Part shown: positions 1 through 7,851 of the stretch, in pieces
Layout: every line of letters begins with the position of its first letter
Position numbering within the stretch: the first letter of the stretch is position 1
NCBI GenBank assembly: GCA_964486145.1
Contig: CAZAMT010000020.1
Location: 1 to 29,462, forward strand
Direction: 5' to 3'
DNA: 29,462 bases
From: CAZAMT01 sp964486145
GTDB taxonomy: Bacteria; Bacteroidota; Bacteroidia; Bacteroidales; JAAAOM01
The notes under the pieces: model-generated
The model's input: the letters and a program-made list of their open reading frames with translations, nothing else
Databases searched by the model: none
Told to the model about the DNA's origin: nothing
Translations under genes and position numbers: made by a program

Positions 1-55
1 TTCGCGACCTTCCCGATTTGTATCGGGACGCTCTAACCAACTGAGCTACCTCGCC
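1..55 (-). tRNA. Partial tRNA-like gene with abnormal anticodon arm
   Basis: Read on the minus strand from position 55, the sequence has a 7-base acceptor 5' strand (GGCGAGG), TA at positions 8-9, a D arm (GCTC, loop AGTTGGTTA, GAGC), an anticodon arm, a normal five-base variable loop (AGGTC) and the start of the T arm; the 3' half lies outside the window. The anticodon arm is odd. The bases at 11-28 form a perfect 7-bp hairpin (TCCCGAT/ATCGGGA) with a four-base loop. Drawn as a five-pair stem, the loop has eight bases (ATACAAAT) instead of seven, and a seven-base loop needs a C-C mismatch and gives the implausible anticodon ACA. It may be a pseudo-tRNA or tRNA-derived repeat rather than a working tRNA. 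No amino acid is assigned. Confidence 0.6.
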
Positions 56-360
56 ATTCAAATAATTATTACCTAATTAATAACTTTATAAAAATTTGTA
101 TAAAATTCTTTCTATCAAATTATTAATTACTTATTAAAAATCATTGTACATTTGTAAAAATGCGGTTGCAAAAATAATACTTTTTTTTAAAATTTTGAAT
201 GTTTAGTATTCATATTTCATTTTTCATATTTTTCATTACTATAAACTTCTGTTAATAAGAATTATCCCAAATATTCACTTAAAAACAATTTTTTTAGTTA
301 ACTTTTTTTTGTATATATTGCATGTATCCGAATTACACTATTGAATTAATTTTCAAGGAA
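56..360. other. AT-rich intergenic region
   Basis: This stretch between the tRNA-like gene and the START-like gene is very AT-rich with long T runs. I see no coding frame and no convincing terminator. One match to the Bacteroidota -7 box (TACATTTG, 147-154) lies more than 200 bases before the next start and has no TTG element at the right spacing, so I do not call it a promoter. Confidence 0.5.
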
Positions 361-738
361 ATGAAAAAAAGATTTGAACTTGAATACTCGATAAACTCTT
401 CTCCAAAGGTGCTTTTTAACATGTTAAGCACTCCCGGGGGATTGTCCGAATGGTTTGCTGACGATGTTAATGTACAGGGTAAACAATTTGTATTTATATG
501 GGATGGTGCCGAAGAATTCGCTGATCTAACCAATAAAAAAGAAAATAAATATGTCAGGTTCAAGTGGGTAGACGATGATGACGAGAAAGCTTATTTCGAG
601 TTTCGCATAAATATCGACGAACTTACCGGGGATGTTGCATTGGTAATTACTGATTTTGCTGAAGAGGATGAGATTGCTGATTCCATGGAACTCTGGGATT
701 CACAAATATCTGAACTAAAACACGTACTGGGATTATAA
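361..738 (+). CDS. START-like (SRPBCC-fold) domain protein
   Basis: This 125-residue protein fits the small START-like family common in Bacteroidota, a helix-grip fold related to Bet v1/SRPBCC proteins that binds hydrophobic ligands in other members. The family-like N-terminal signature is visible: MKKRFELEYSINSSPKVLF followed by STPGGLSEWFADDV (about residues 17-30). The C-terminus ends in a predicted amphipathic helix. There is no signal peptide, so it is probably cytoplasmic. The frame is open from an ATG at 322, but the ATG at 361 matches the family's usual start and has AAGGA close by. The protein is strongly acidic. The ligand and role are unknown. An 81-base gap with a promoter-like box separates it from the permease gene, so the two may be transcribed separately. 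Confidence 0.8.
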   Translation: MKKRFELEYSINSSPKVLFNMLSTPGGLSEWFADDVNVQGKQFVFIWDGAEEFADLTNKKENKYVRFKWVDDDDEKAYFEFRINIDELTGDVALVITDFAEEDEIADSMELWDSQISELKHVLGL

Positions 739-772
739 ATGTTAAATCAATCATATCCACCAACAATTTCAT

Positions 773-780
773 TATTTTTG
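773..780 (+). promoter_or_regulatory. Possible promoter -7 box for the permease gene
   Basis: TATTTTTG fits the Bacteroidota -7 consensus TAnnTTTG and lies about 40 bases before the TTG start at 820. I do not see a clear TTG -33 element at the right distance, so this rests on the -7 box alone in AT-rich DNA. Confidence 0.35.
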
Positions 781-819
781 TAATCGTTTACTTTTTCATA
801 AACCATTAGCAAGAGTGTT

Positions 820-2811
820 TTGAAACGATTACATATATTTATTTTAAAATCGTACATAGGTCCTCTCATTTTAACGTTTTTCATATCGCTGTTTCTGCTT
901 CTGATGCAGTTTTTATGGAAATACATTGATGATTTGGTAGGTAAAGGACTGGAGTTCAATGTAATTGTCGAACTTTTAACATATACTTCTGCTAGCCTGG
1001 TACCTATGGCATTACCATTGGCCATATTGCTTGCCTCTTTAATGACATTCGGGAACCTTGGTGAAAATTACGAATTGCTGGCTTTAAAATCTGCGGGTGT
1101 ATCACTCCAACGCATCATGTTTCCTATCATCATCCTGGTTATCCTGTTGAGCGTTGGAGCCTTTTATTTTGCCAACGTTGTTTTGCCATATTCAAATCTT
1201 AAAATGAAATCATTGTTGTGGGATGTTAAGCGACAAAGGCCTGAACTTACAATAAAAACAGGTGTTTTTTACAGCGGTATACCAAATTACAATATTCGTA
1301 TCAACGAAAAAGATCCAAAAACAAATCTTCTTAAAGATATTCAGATTTATGATCATTCTGAAAGGAGAGGAAACACAAAGGTGATCATTGCTGATTCGGG
1401 ATATATGAAAATGACAGCCGATGAAAAAAACCTGTTACTTATTTTATATAATGGCTATTCATATAATGAATTAGAGGACAACAGGCGTCGTAACAACAAT
1501 AAAACATATCCCCACCGAAGGGAGGAGTTCAAGGAGCAGAGGATCGTTATCGAACTGGAAGGTTATGGATTGCAACGGACAGATGAGGATCTTTTTAAAA
1601 GCGGATATTCCATGATGAATCTTAAACAACTTGAGCATGTACAGGATTCATTGCAACGCGAATTGAATGCTTTTCATGATAAATATTCTGACAATTTAAT
1701 TCGTGGCAATTACTTCCGAAAAAGAGATTATATTCGGGATATGCGTGCAAAGCGGGAAATGGAGACAACCATGCGCAACATACCTGATTCAGCGGATTTC
1801 ACTCAAAATGAAACTATACAAAAACCAAAAAAAGACAAGCATGTTAACCTGGATATAGATAGTATCTACTCAAGCTTAAGTGGTTCTGATCAGTCAAGAA
1901 TTATCTCCCAGGCACTTTCATTTGCGCGGACTACAAGCAGTTATGTTGAAAACTCAAATCTTAACATGTCTGCAAGAATTAAGAGATTAACAAGACACAA
2001 AATTGAATGGCATCGCAAATTTACGCTCGCTTTTGCATGCTTTATCTTCTTTTTCATTGGAGCGCCATTGGGTGCAATTATTCGCAAAGGTGGTTTGGGT
2101 ATGCCTGTGATAATTTCTGTTTTGTTTTTTATTTTGTATTACATCATTACAATTACAACGGAAAAATTTGCACGCGAAAATCTTATATCACCTTTTGCCG
2201 GAATGTGGATGGCCTCTTTTATTCTCCTTCCAGCCGGGGTTTTCCTTACATACAAAGCTACAACCGATTCCGTTATTTTAAATATAGATACGTATGTGAA
2301 TTTCTTTAAAAAGATTTATGGTAAAAAACAAAAAACAATCAGTGAAACCCAGCAAATAAGTTATTCACAGCAAACTACATTTTCTGATGTATCTGCGATG
2401 AACGAAGCACTCGAAAATTTATCTGAATACAGCAAAAACCTCAAAAACAGCTTTAAACGGGGATTTTTATCCAACAGGCTGGTATCCAAAAAAATGAATA
2501 ATTTGATGCTGGAAGACCTGCAAAAATTTGTTGATTTTTATTATACCGTATACAGCGGTCTTTCAAATGCTCCAAACTATGAGGAGGATAAATATTTCAA
2601 ATCGTATGTAAAAGAATTGCCAGCCATTGACCCCAGCGAATTTAACCTAATTTTTATCCAGCAACATGTGAAAATTATATTACTAACATTACTTTTACCA
2701 ATTGGAGTATTTTGGTTTATTGTTTCAATCATAAAAATAAAATGGCTTGTTAACAGGTTAACTTTCATTGAGGAAATATCTGCTCAGTTATTGAAAAAGT
2801 CAAATTTATAA
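820..2811 (+). CDS. LptF/LptG (YjgP/YjgQ) family permease
   Basis: Members of this family are the inner-membrane permease subunits of the Lpt machine, which with the LptB ATPase extracts lipopolysaccharide from the inner membrane and passes it to the periplasmic bridge. The 663 residues show the family layout: three N-terminal membrane segments (about 13-33, 50-77, 101-121), a large charged, probably periplasmic region, and three more membrane segments (about 395-480). This is much longer than the roughly 360-residue E. coli proteins. The extra length is a lysine- and arginine-rich insert within the periplasmic part (about 270-385) and a C-terminal extension with a seventh hydrophobic segment (about 615-640). 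The start is TTG, directly before KRLHIFILKSYIGP, the usual N-terminus; no ATG lies nearby. LptF and LptG cannot be told apart here. The downstream glycosyltransferases support an envelope role. Confidence 0.88.
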   Translation: MKRLHIFILKSYIGPLILTFFISLFLLLMQFLWKYIDDLVGKGLEFNVIVELLTYTSASLVPMALPLAILLASLMTFGNLGENYELLALKSAGVSLQRIMFPIIILVILLSVGAFYFANVVLPYSNLKMKSLLWDVKRQRPELTIKTGVFYSGIPNYNIRINEKDPKTNLLKDIQIYDHSERRGNTKVIIADSGYMKMTADEKNLLLILYNGYSYNELEDNRRRNNNKTYPHRREEFKEQRIVIELEGYGLQRTDEDLFKSGYSMMNLKQLEHVQDSLQRELNAFHDKYSDNLIRGNYFRKRDYIRDMRAKREMETTMRNIPDSADFTQNETIQKPKKDKHVNLDIDSIYSSLSGSDQSRIISQALSFARTTSSYVENSNLNMSARIKRLTRHKIEWHRKFTLAFACFIFFFIGAPLGAIIRKGGLGMPVIISVLFFILYYIITITTEKFARENLISPFAGMWMASFILLPAGVFLTYKATTDSVILNIDTYVNFFKKIYGKKQKTISETQQISYSQQTTFSDVSAMNEALENLSEYSKNLKNSFKRGFLSNRLVSKKMNNLMLEDLQKFVDFYYTVYSGLSNAPNYEEDKYFKSYVKELPAIDPSEFNLIFIQQHVKIILLTLLLPIGVFWFIVSIIKIKWLVNRLTFIEEISAQLLKKSNL

Positions 2812-2827
2812 GGTTAAAAAACAAATA

Positions 2828-4030
2828 ATGCGCATTTTACAGATTACCAACAAATTTCCATATCCACCGAAAGATGGAGGAGCTATCGCAACTTTTAACC
2901 TGACAAGGGATTTTTCTGAATTAAACCATTCGGTTACCGTACTTGCCATCAATACACCGAAACATTTTTTTAATATCAAGGAGTTGCCTCAAAAAATCCA
3001 AAAACTTGCTGATTTTCATACTGTTTACATAGATACTTCCATATCCGTTGTCAGTGCAATATTCAATTTGCTACTTTCTTCAAAACCTTACATTGCGGTA
3101 AGATTTATGTCGAAAAAGTTTAAAAACTATTTAACATATCTGCTTAAAAATAATGAATATGATGTAATTCAATTGGAGGGACTTTATGTTTGCCCGTATC
3201 TCACGATTATCCGGTCTTTTTCCAAAGCACTGGTATCATTCAGGGCACACAACATTGAACATGAAATATGGCAACGAACCGCTGATCAGGAAAAAAATAT
3301 TTTAAAACGGTTATATTTTAAAATTCTTGCGGCAAGATTGAAGGACTTCGAATTGAGCTATCTTAATAAATATGATGTGTTACTTCCAATAACTTCAAGA
3401 GATGCCAAACATTTCGAGAATCTGGGTAATTTTAAACCATTTTATGTAACCCCAACCGGGGTAAATGTTATTCAATCCCCTGATGATACCTCAGTGGAGA
3501 CACTTTCTATTTTTCATCTTGGTGGGTTGGACTGGAATCCTAACCAGGAAGGTTTAATTTGGTTTGTGAATAAGGTACTTCCCAAAGTTGTTCGTAAATA
3601 TCCGGATACAAAGTTTTACATTGGCGGCAGGAACTCCCCTGACTGGCTTGGCAAGAAACTGGATCATCCAAATGTGCTTTACCTTGGTGAGATTACTGAC
3701 GCAACCAACTTTATTAAATCAAAAGCCATCATGGTTGTTCCTCTTTTTGCCGGAAGTGGTATGAGAATTAAAATTGTTGAAGGAATGGCGCTGGGCAAAA
3801 CCATCATTACCACAAGCATTGGAGAGGAAGGAATAGGTGCAGTTCATAAAGAAAACATCCTGATTGCTAATGATAGAAACCAGTTTTTTGCAAATATTGA
3901 CCTATGTTTTTCAAAACCCGAAATATCAAAGCAAATCGGATATAATGCGGCCAAATTCGCAAAAGAGCATTTTGATAATAAAACAATTACACAAGGGTTG
4001 CTAAATTTCTATGAAAACCATGCCAAATGA
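2828..4030 (+). CDS. Glycosyltransferase, GT-B fold (family 4-like)
   Basis: This 400-residue protein looks like a retaining GT-B glycosyltransferase that uses a nucleotide-sugar donor. The N-terminal half has MRILQITNKFPYPPKDGGA, the glycine-rich entry of the acceptor domain, and a conserved-looking RAHNIEHEIW (139-148). The C-terminal half has VTPTGVN (207-213) and the donor-site block VPLFAGSGMRIKIVEGMALG (304-323), with the glutamate pair region that contacts the sugar nucleotide. There is no membrane segment, so it should be cytoplasmic or membrane-peripheral. It begins 16 bases after the permease gene and its stop overlaps the next start by four bases (ATGA), which indicates translational coupling to the second glycosyltransferase. 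Polysaccharide or lipid-linked glycan synthesis is a reasonable inference; donor and acceptor cannot be read from the sequence. Confidence 0.87.
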   Translation: MRILQITNKFPYPPKDGGAIATFNLTRDFSELNHSVTVLAINTPKHFFNIKELPQKIQKLADFHTVYIDTSISVVSAIFNLLLSSKPYIAVRFMSKKFKNYLTYLLKNNEYDVIQLEGLYVCPYLTIIRSFSKALVSFRAHNIEHEIWQRTADQEKNILKRLYFKILAARLKDFELSYLNKYDVLLPITSRDAKHFENLGNFKPFYVTPTGVNVIQSPDDTSVETLSIFHLGGLDWNPNQEGLIWFVNKVLPKVVRKYPDTKFYIGGRNSPDWLGKKLDHPNVLYLGEITDATNFIKSKAIMVVPLFAGSGMRIKIVEGMALGKTIITTSIGEEGIGAVHKENILIANDRNQFFANIDLCFSKPEISKQIGYNAAKFAKEHFDNKTITQGLLNFYENHAK

Positions 4031-5196
4031 TTGTAGTAGAAATTTTTATATGGATTTTTGTATTTCTTATTGTCCATAGCTACCTCATCTACCCGTTTTA
4101 TCTCAAATTTCGTGGCTCCGGAAAAAGTCTTGAAACTAACTACTCTTCAGATTCTTATTTCCCAAGAGTTTCCATAATAATGGCTGTTTTTAATGAAGAA
4201 CAGGTCATTGAAAAAAAACTGGTCAGCATCATTGAATCCTCTTATGACTTTAATAAAATTGAAGTGTTGATTGGTTCTGACAATTCTTCGGATGGCACAA
4301 ACGACATCTTAGAAAAGTATGCTGAAATGCATCCGGAAGTTGTTTGGGAAAACTTCACCAAAAGACAGGGAAAGGCGGAAATAATAAATTACCTGGTTAA
4401 AAAAGCTTCGGGCAGTGTTCTCATTCTCACAGATGCAAATGTTTTTTTCACAGATGATACTATTTTAGCTTTAGTGAAACCATTTATTAACCCTCAAATT
4501 GGTGTAGTTGGAGCAAATATCATCAATACGAATGTTAAATCATCAGGAATTTCATTCCAGGAAAAAACGTATTTGATGAATGAAAACAACATAAAATATC
4601 TTGAGGGTGTTGTTTGGGGAGCTATGATAGGTGCATTTGGCGGTTGTTATGCCATCCGGAAAGAGCTTTACAGTCCGGTTCCAAAAAATTATTACATGGA
4701 TGATTTTTATATTACCCTTATGGTAATTTCACAGGGATATAAAACCATTAACGAGTTAAAAGCAGTTTGTTTTGAAGATGTATCAAACCAACTCAGCGAA
4801 GAGTTTCGCAGAAAAATCAGGATATCCATAGGTAACTATCAAAACCTTCGGAGTTTTGCACATTTGTTGAAAAAACCCTGGAAAGGGTATGCATTTGCAT
4901 TTTGGTCACATAAAGTACTGCGCTGGTTTGGTCCTTTTTTCATTATACTTATTTTATTATTAACCCTGATATTAATTGACAAGCCCTTCTACTATAACCT
5001 CATGATTTTGCAGATTGGACTTTTGATCGTACCATTTATTGATCTTTTATTAAGGAAAATTAATATACATATTATACTTTTGCGTTTTATTACACATTTT
5101 TATAGCATGAACCTTGCACTTTTGATAGGGTTCTTCAAATTCGTGAAGGGAGTTAACTCAAATGTCTGGGAACCAACAAAACGATTTCAAAAATAA
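4027..5196 (+). CDS. Membrane glycosyltransferase, family 2
   Basis: This 389-residue GT-A enzyme is probably an inner-membrane glycosyltransferase. It has one N-terminal membrane segment (about 4-26), then a cytosolic family 2 domain: VSIIMAVFNEE (48-58), DNSSDG (85-90) for the nucleotide, TDAN (135-138) in place of the DXD motif, MDDF (224-227) supplying the likely catalytic aspartate, and QNLRS (272-276) at the place of the QxxRW motif of processive enzymes. At least three further hydrophobic segments follow (about 301-320, 323-343, 360-382). This layout resembles synthases of extracellular polysaccharide, although the degenerate QxxRW makes processivity uncertain. It overlaps the previous gene by four bases and the following ribBA start lies 35 bases inside it. 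Confidence 0.87.
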   Translation: MIVVEIFIWIFVFLIVHSYLIYPFYLKFRGSGKSLETNYSSDSYFPRVSIIMAVFNEEQVIEKKLVSIIESSYDFNKIEVLIGSDNSSDGTNDILEKYAEMHPEVVWENFTKRQGKAEIINYLVKKASGSVLILTDANVFFTDDTILALVKPFINPQIGVVGANIINTNVKSSGISFQEKTYLMNENNIKYLEGVVWGAMIGAFGGCYAIRKELYSPVPKNYYMDDFYITLMVISQGYKTINELKAVCFEDVSNQLSEEFRRKIRISIGNYQNLRSFAHLLKKPWKGYAFAFWSHKVLRWFGPFFIILILLLTLILIDKPFYYNLMILQIGLLIVPFIDLLLRKINIHIILLRFITHFYSMNLALLIGFFKFVKGVNSNVWEPTKRFQK

Positions 5197-6415
5197 ACTG
5201 AACACCATTGAAGAGGCCGTTGAAGATATAAGGAAAGGAAAGGTGGTTATTGTCGTGGATGATGAAAACCGCGAGAACGAAGGTGATTTTATCTGCGCTG
5301 CCGAACTGATAACACCTGAGATAGTTAATTTCATGGCAACTCACGGAAGAGGGCTCATTTGTGCTCCCATTCCCGAAAACAGGTGTGAAGAGCTCGAATT
5401 GGAATTGATGGTTGGTAAAAATACTTCCATCCATGCAACACCGTTTACCGTCTCAGTAGATTTGTTGGGACAGGGTTGCACAACGGGAATTTCAGCAAGC
5501 GATCGGGCAAAAACCATCAATTCACTGGTGCATTCCGATACCAAACCTGAAGATCTCGGCAGACCTGGACATATTTTCCCGTTAAAATCCAAAAATAAAG
5601 GAGTGCTGCGCAGGGCGGGCCATACCGAAGCCGCAGTTGATTTGGCGACACTTGCCAACCTTAAACCCGGAGGGGCACTGGTTGAAATTATGAACGAAGA
5701 TGGTACCATGGCCCGGTTACCCGAACTCATTGAAATTGCCAAACGCTTTAACCTGAAGATTGTAACAATCAAAGATTTAATTGCTTATCGCTTGAACTTT
5801 GAAAGCCTGATTAAAAAGGGCGTAAAAGTGCAACTTCCAACCAAATATGGTGATTTCCAGTTAATCCCTTTTATACAAAAATCAAACGGACTGGAACATG
5901 TTGCCCTCATCAAAGGGGAATGGACAAAAGAGGATCCCGTGCTGACCCGTGTTCATTCGTCCTGTGTAACCGGTGATATTTTCGGATCATACAGGTGTGA
6001 TTGTGGCGCCCAACTCCATGAAGCCATGAGACTTATTGATAAGGAGGGTACAGGTGTGATTTTATACATGAACCAGGAAGGCCGTGGAATAGGTTTATTC
6101 AACAAAATAAAAGCATATAAGTTGCAGGAAGAAGGCATGGACACAGTTGAGGCCAATATTAAGCTCGGATTTGCTGATGATGAAAGAGATTATGGTGTTG
6201 GTGCGGCAATCCTGAGAGAACTTGGGCTGGGAAAAATTCGTTTGTTAACCAACAATCCTGTGAAACGTGCCGGATTGGAAGGTTACGATATCGAAATTGT
6301 TGAAAATGTACCATTGGAAATACCACCCAATGAACATAACGAATTTTACATGCGCACCAAAAGAGATAAAATGGGGCATTTTCTTGATTTAGACCTGTAT
6401 AATCAGGAGCAGTAG
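5162..6415 (+). CDS. ribBA: RibBA: DHBP synthase / GTP cyclohydrolase II
   Basis: This bifunctional enzyme starts both branches of riboflavin synthesis. The N-terminal half (RibB, about 14-210) turns ribulose 5-phosphate into 3,4-dihydroxy-2-butanone 4-phosphate and shows DDENRENEGDF (33-43) and RAGHTEA (151-157). The C-terminal half (RibA, about 220-410) opens GTP and shows the zinc ligands C268, C279 and C281 within SSCVTGD and YRCDCG, then NQEGRGIG (304-311) and LTNNPVKRAGL (362-372). Its 417 residues are the usual length for the fused form, and both active sites look intact. The start lies 35 bases inside the previous gene; it is supported by AAGGGAG at 5146-5152 and by the lack of any other ATG before the catalytic region. 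The gene sits in an otherwise envelope-related run. Confidence 0.97.
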   Translation: MSGNQQNDFKNKLNTIEEAVEDIRKGKVVIVVDDENRENEGDFICAAELITPEIVNFMATHGRGLICAPIPENRCEELELELMVGKNTSIHATPFTVSVDLLGQGCTTGISASDRAKTINSLVHSDTKPEDLGRPGHIFPLKSKNKGVLRRAGHTEAAVDLATLANLKPGGALVEIMNEDGTMARLPELIEIAKRFNLKIVTIKDLIAYRLNFESLIKKGVKVQLPTKYGDFQLIPFIQKSNGLEHVALIKGEWTKEDPVLTRVHSSCVTGDIFGSYRCDCGAQLHEAMRLIDKEGTGVILYMNQEGRGIGLFNKIKAYKLQEEGMDTVEANIKLGFADDERDYGVGAAILRELGLGKIRLLTNNPVKRAGLEGYDIEIVENVPLEIPPNEHNEFYMRTKRDKMGHFLDLDLYNQEQ

Positions 6416-6431
6416 CAAAAAAAAATAACTC

Positions 6432-7406
6432 ATGGCAAAAGAATATCCCCGTATTGTTTTCATGGGAACACCCGAATTTGCAGTAGCAAGTTTAAAAACA
6501 CTGCTTGACCATCACTATAATGTTGTCGGGGTTGTAACAGCGCCAGATAAGCCGGCAGGCCGGGGAAGGAAAATGAAGGAAACCGAGGTTAAACAATATG
6601 CATCACGGAAAAATCTGTTGGTTTTACAACCTGAAAAACTAAAATCACCGGATTTTAATCAGGAACTCCGGGCAATAAAACCGGATTTGCACATTGTTGT
6701 TGCTTTTCGAATGCTTCCCGAAATGGTGTGGAAACTTCCACCTTTGGGAACATTTAATCTACATGCCTCACTTCTGCCGCAGTATCGGGGTGCAGCTCCC
6801 ATCAACCACGCGGTTATCAATGGTGAGTCAAAAACCGGGGTTACTACGTTTTTCATCAAAAAAGATATTGATACCGGTAATATCCTGTTGCAACATGAAG
6901 TTGAAATTTTGCCTGACAACACCGCTGGTGAAGTGCACGATAAACTTATGAATGTTGGCGCCTCACTGATTATCAAAACAATAGAGGGAATTCTTGATAA
7001 ATCCATCCGGCCAAAGAAACAGGAAGATCTTATCCAACCAAACGAGGAATTAAAACCGGCTCCAAAAATTTTTAAAGAAGATTGCAGTATTGATTGGCAA
7101 CAGGGATCTGTTAAAATTTACAATAAGATTCGTGGTTTAAGTCCATATCCCGCGGCATTCACCAACCTAACCGATGACTCTGGCAATTCGTTGATGTTAA
7201 AAATATTCAAGGCATCCATTGGAAGTGAACCTGTTGGAGATGAACAACCCGGCACCATTCTATCGGATGAAAAAGCGTTCCTGAAAATTGCAACATCCGA
7301 TGGATTTATCTATCCTGAAGAATTGCAATCAGCAGGCAAAAGAAAGATGGCCGCAGACGAATTTCTCAGAGGGTTTAAAGAAATCAGAAGGTACAGGTGT
7401 GAATAA
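6432..7406 (+). CDS. fmt: Methionyl-tRNA formyltransferase
   Basis: Fmt transfers a formyl group from 10-formyltetrahydrofolate to initiator Met-tRNA. The 324 residues match the family length. The N-terminal Rossmann-like domain shows VFMGTPEFA (9-17), the loop APDKPAGRGRK (37-47) and FNLHASLLPQYRGAAP (108-123). The catalytic triad Asn109, His111 and Asp147 is present with the spacing known from glycinamide ribonucleotide formyltransferase (N106, H108, D144). The C-terminal OB-like domain begins near 210 and contains IRGLSPYPAAF. It starts 16 bases after ribBA and ends one base before the stop of a gene on the opposite strand, leaving no room for a terminator between them. Confidence 0.97.
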   Translation: MAKEYPRIVFMGTPEFAVASLKTLLDHHYNVVGVVTAPDKPAGRGRKMKETEVKQYASRKNLLVLQPEKLKSPDFNQELRAIKPDLHIVVAFRMLPEMVWKLPPLGTFNLHASLLPQYRGAAPINHAVINGESKTGVTTFFIKKDIDTGNILLQHEVEILPDNTAGEVHDKLMNVGASLIIKTIEGILDKSIRPKKQEDLIQPNEELKPAPKIFKEDCSIDWQQGSVKIYNKIRGLSPYPAAFTNLTDDSGNSLMLKIFKASIGSEPVGDEQPGTILSDEKAFLKIATSDGFIYPEELQSAGKRKMAADEFLRGFKEIRRYRCE

Positions 7407-7407
7407 A

Positions 7408-7647
7408 CTATTTGTCAGGCTCTTTTACTTTTTTACTTTTCTGCCAAATAAGCATATCCTTGGCATGCCTTCTCAATTCTTCTGCCATACCAATATTCCC
7501 TGATTCTTCAAGTAATCCTGCATAAAACCTGAGTGTACCTGGCGCATGCTTGTCCTGGCCCCTCAATAAAAAAACCGGTTCATCGTCCGGAATTCTGCCT
7601 TCTCTATCAATAATACGCCTGTTGTAATCTTCTCTGGTGAATTTCAT
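7408..7647 (-). CDS. Small conserved-looking protein of unknown function
   Basis: I do not recognise this family. The 79-residue product is highly charged and helical, with no signal peptide or membrane segment. Visible features are KFTREDYNRRIIDREG near the start, PDDEPVFLLRGQDKHAPG (about 21-38), and a helical second half ending in a lysine-rich tail. The phrase about a resource in the middle (EPVFLLRGQD) is reminiscent of small proteins often found singly in bacterial genomes. A TTG at 7653 would add two residues, but the ATG at 7647 is more likely. It converges on fmt with a single base between the two stop codons. The protein-like composition, without low-complexity sequence, supports a real gene. 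Confidence 0.65.
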   Translation of the reverse strand: MKFTREDYNRRIIDREGRIPDDEPVFLLRGQDKHAPGTLRFYAGLLEESGNIGMAEELRRHAKDMLIWQKSKKVKEPDK

Positions 7648-7851
7648 AAACAACCAACTATTAATATCTTATTCAGTATCTTTTTGCGTAACGAAATTAG
7701 TTGTTCTCACTCATTAATCGAAAAGTTAACCATCATTATGTTTTATACCGATTCAACTATTGAAAAAAACATGCAATTTCCAAAATCATTTTTTTTTATT
7801 CGAACACATTAACCGAATGCTTGTTTGAATTTTAAAGTAAAATCTATTTTT

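Noticed and set aside
322..360. Upstream ATG for the START-like protein
   Set aside because: It adds 13 residues before the family's usual N-terminus; the ATG at 361 fits better.
5341..5772. Open frame of 143 codons antisense to ribBA
   Set aside because: It overlaps both catalytic regions of a certain gene and has a serine- and proline-rich translation typical of antisense shadows.
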